Shown piece by piece: positions 62,241-64,000 of a stretch of 64,000 bases of DNA. The notes beneath the pieces are model-generated. The model was not told where the DNA came from. It saw nothing but the letters and a program-made list of their open reading frames with translations, and did no database searches. The stretch spans positions 1 through 64,000 of the forward strand of contig NZ_RXFS01000012.1 of NCBI RefSeq assembly GCF_003952185.1, written 5' to 3'. Source of the stretch: Variovorax sp. 679. Lineage in GTDB: Bacteria; Pseudomonadota; Gammaproteobacteria; Burkholderiales; Burkholderiaceae_C. A program made the translations under genes and the position numbers. Every line of letters starts with the position of its first letter. The first letter of the stretch is position 1.

Positions 62241-63524
62241 CTAATTTTCCGTGGACAAGCCCGCAGGTGCCACTCCCACTGGAAGAGACTCCACCCGCAC
62301 CACACGCTGTGGATATGGAATATCGATACCCGCCCCACGCAACCCATCGAGGATCGCGATGTTGATCGCCGAGCGCAGGTTGTCCTTGCCCTTGTCCGGG
62401 TCGGCCACCCAGAAATTCAGCGTGAACTCCAGCCCGTCGGGCGCGAAGTTCATGAGGAAGGCCACCGGCGCCGGGTCGGTCATCACGCGAGGCTGAGCCT
62501 TGGCCGCCTCGCACAGGATGGACTGCACCTGCGCCACGTCGCTCTCGTAGCCCACCACGATGGTGGTCGTGATGTTGAACTTGCGGTCGGCCAACGAGAG
62601 ATTTTCCACACGGCTGGTGATCAGCGATTCGTTCGGCACGATGGCCTCGCGCCCGTTGCCCGCGCGGATGAGCGTGTAGCGCGTCTTGATGTCCGTGATG
62701 CGGCCTTCGAAGGTGTCGACCTTGACGTTGTCGCCGATGCGGATCGAGCGCTCGAGCAGGATCACGAAGCCGCTCACGTAATTGGCCGCCAGCTTCTGCA
62801 GGCCGAAGCCGAGGCCCACGCCGAGCGCACCGCCCAGCACCGAGAGCGCCGTCAGGTCCACCCCCACCGCCGAGAGCGCGAACAGCAGGCCCACCAGCAG
62901 CAGGAAGGCGCGCACCGCATTCGACGCCACCTTGCGCATCGACAGGTCGGACACGGCCTCGCGCAGGATGCGCTTCTCGATGGTGCTGGAGATCCACAGC
63001 GAGATCATCAGCACCACGCCGGCCGACAGCACGCCCTGGAAGATCGTCTGCAGGCTCACGCGCGTCTTGCCGAAGGCCAGCGTGATGTCGTCGAGCTCGG
63101 CCAGCACCGGCGGCAGCAGCCCGACGATCCACAGTACCGCCGCGATCCAGGCCAGCCAGGAGATGGTGCGCTCGATCAGCCTGACGAGATTGGAGGCCGG
63201 GAACACCGCCCTGAGCACCCGCGCGAACAGCCGGATGACCGCCAGCGACAGGAACACCGGCACCGCGATGCGCAGCACCAGCACGGTCTGGAAGTCGAGC
63301 GCCACGCGCCGGGCGAGATCGGTGAACACCAGCGCCAGCAGCGGGAACAGCAGCCCGTCGAAGGTGCTCTCGCCGAACCAGATCGAGTCCTTGGGCTGGT
63401 CGCGGCCGAACCACTTGCAGATGGCCCAGGCCAGCGCCACGCAGGTCACCAGCGCGATGAGTTCGATGCCGAGGCCACGCGCGTCGACCTGGCTCAATCG
63501 TTGAAGGAAGTCGTTGAAATTCAT
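62241..63524 (-). CDS. MscS-family mechanosensitive ion channel
   Basis: 427 residues with five or six membrane helices, more than the three of E. coli MscS. The pore-lining helix and beta domain are recognised by LSVLGGALGVGLGFGLQKLAANYVSGFVILLERSIRIGD and the following VKVDTFEGRITDIKTRYTLIRAGNG. A C-terminal cytoplasmic vestibule domain completes the protein. It protects against osmotic down-shock. It starts at ATG 63524, 40 bp after an HDAC-family gene. Confidence 0.93.
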   Translation of the reverse strand: MNFNDFLQRLSQVDARGLGIELIALVTCVALAWAICKWFGRDQPKDSIWFGESTFDGLLFPLLALVFTDLARRVALDFQTVLVLRIAVPVFLSLAVIRLFARVLRAVFPASNLVRLIERTISWLAWIAAVLWIVGLLPPVLAELDDITLAFGKTRVSLQTIFQGVLSAGVVLMISLWISSTIEKRILREAVSDLSMRKVASNAVRAFLLLVGLLFALSAVGVDLTALSVLGGALGVGLGFGLQKLAANYVSGFVILLERSIRIGDNVKVDTFEGRITDIKTRYTLIRAGNGREAIVPNESLITSRVENLSLADRKFNITTTIVVGYESDVAQVQSILCEAAKAQPRVMTDPAPVAFLMNFAPDGLEFTLNFWVADPDKGKDNLRSAINIAILDGLRGAGIDIPYPQRVVRVESLPVGVAPAGLSTEN

Positions 63525-63564
63525 CTATTGGGACAGGGCATCGGCGCCAGCCGAGCCCGCTGCA

Positions 63565-64000
63565 TCACAGGGAAGCCAGCACGCGGATGTGGGCTTCCAC
63601 GCTGCGCGCCAGTGCGTCGAGGTTGTAGCCGCCTTCGAGCATCGAGACGATACGGCCCTTGGCGTGCCGCCTGGCAACATCATGTATGCGGCCGGTGATC
63701 CAGGCGAAGTCGTTCTCGTTGAGGCCCAGCTGGCCCAGGTCGTCCTCGCGATGGGCGTCGAAGCCCGCGCTGACGAAGATCATCTGCGGCTTGAACTCCT
63801 CCAGCCTCGGCATCCAAGTCGCCTCGATCATCTCGCGCACGTCCATGCCCCGTGTGTAGGCCGGGATCGGCAGGTTCAGCATGTTCGGCGCCGGATGACT
63901 GGTGCCGCTGTAGGGGTAGAACGGGTGCTGGAAGAAGCCCACCATCAGCACGCGCGGGTCGTTCGAAAGAATGTCCTCGGTGCCATTGCCGTGATGCACA
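63565..64000 (-). CDS. histone deacetylase family protein, C-terminal part (runs off right edge)
   Basis: The open frame enters at base 64000 with HHGNGTEDIL, the zinc-binding segment of the fold, so the N-terminal half lies outside the window. About 145 residues are visible and end with GFDAHREDDLG (third zinc ligand) and MLEGGYN (catalytic Tyr). The PHFYPYSG-like loop marks the AcuC/Hdac-like class II bacterial group, distinct from the two amidohydrolases of the amine operon. Confidence 0.9.
   Translation of the reverse strand, partial: VHHGNGTEDILSNDPRVLMVGFFQHPFYPYSGTSHPAPNMLNLPIPAYTRGMDVREMIEATWMPRLEEFKPQMIFVSAGFDAHREDDLGQLGLNENDFAWITGRIHDVARRHAKGRIVSMLEGGYNLDALARSVEAHIRVLASL

Overview
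The window reads as chromosomal DNA of a high-GC betaproteobacterium, most likely family Comamonadaceae and probably Variovorax or a close relative. This rests on strong G/C third-position bias, the mix of housekeeping genes (aroC, etfBA, cydDCABX) with many short catabolic and regulatory units, and the general look of the proteins. It is a judgement from the proteins, not from a search. No tRNA, rRNA, CRISPR array, insertion sequence or prophage was seen.

Layout. 1-3.3 kb: a type VI secretion spike gene (vgrG) with a long Gly/Ala tail, preceded by a possible 28-codon leader ORF, plus the start of a further gene running off the left edge. 3.5-8.6 kb: two tandem aspartate:alanine antiporters and aspartate 4-decarboxylase, a proton-motive-force-generating decarboxylation cycle, closed by a hairpin terminator. 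8.6-10.9 kb: a Tat-exported lipoprotein metallophosphatase with a Pho-box-like array upstream. 10.9-15.9 kb: an MFS permease, chorismate synthase, a small conserved-looking protein, then an ArsR/SRPBCC/DHA2-MFS operon. 16-21.7 kb: proline iminopeptidase, a cupin, a TonB siderophore receptor with its PiuC-type dioxygenase, and a DUF2167 protein.

21.7-28.2 kb: a CoA-thioester catabolic operon (acyl-CoA ligase, SCP-x-like thiolase, split MaoC pair, SDR, crotonase), divergent from an AraC regulator with a 13-bp direct repeat between them. 28.2-35.3 kb: a GbsR/MarR-type regulator and the complete cytochrome bd operon cydDCABX. The regulator gene and cydD share the same 18-bp palindromic operator. 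35.4-41.2 kb: an acyltransferase, nitronate monooxygenase, acyl-CoA dehydrogenase, and etfBA with a UUCG-loop terminator.

41.6-56.7 kb is the most interesting region: fourteen co-directional, mostly overlapping genes. They encode a Dpp-type ABC importer, two acetylpolyamine-amidohydrolase-type deacetylases, a hydroxylysine-kinase-like phosphotransferase, a class III PLP enzyme resembling the phospho-lyases (AGXT2L1/2), a second class III aminotransferase, two oxidoreductases, a class II aldolase-fold protein, an EamA transporter and a GntR/FCD regulator. A plausible reading is import of an N-acylated amino alcohol or hydroxylated (poly)amine, deacetylation, O-phosphorylation and phospho-elimination. 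A sigma-54-like -24/-12 element and a 12-bp palindrome precede the first gene.

56.8-64 kb: small divergent regulator/enzyme pairs (EthD/HxlR, DUF4386/TetR, LysR/VOC-SDR), two gene-poor stretches, an MscS channel, and the C-terminal part of a third HDAC-family protein running off the right edge.
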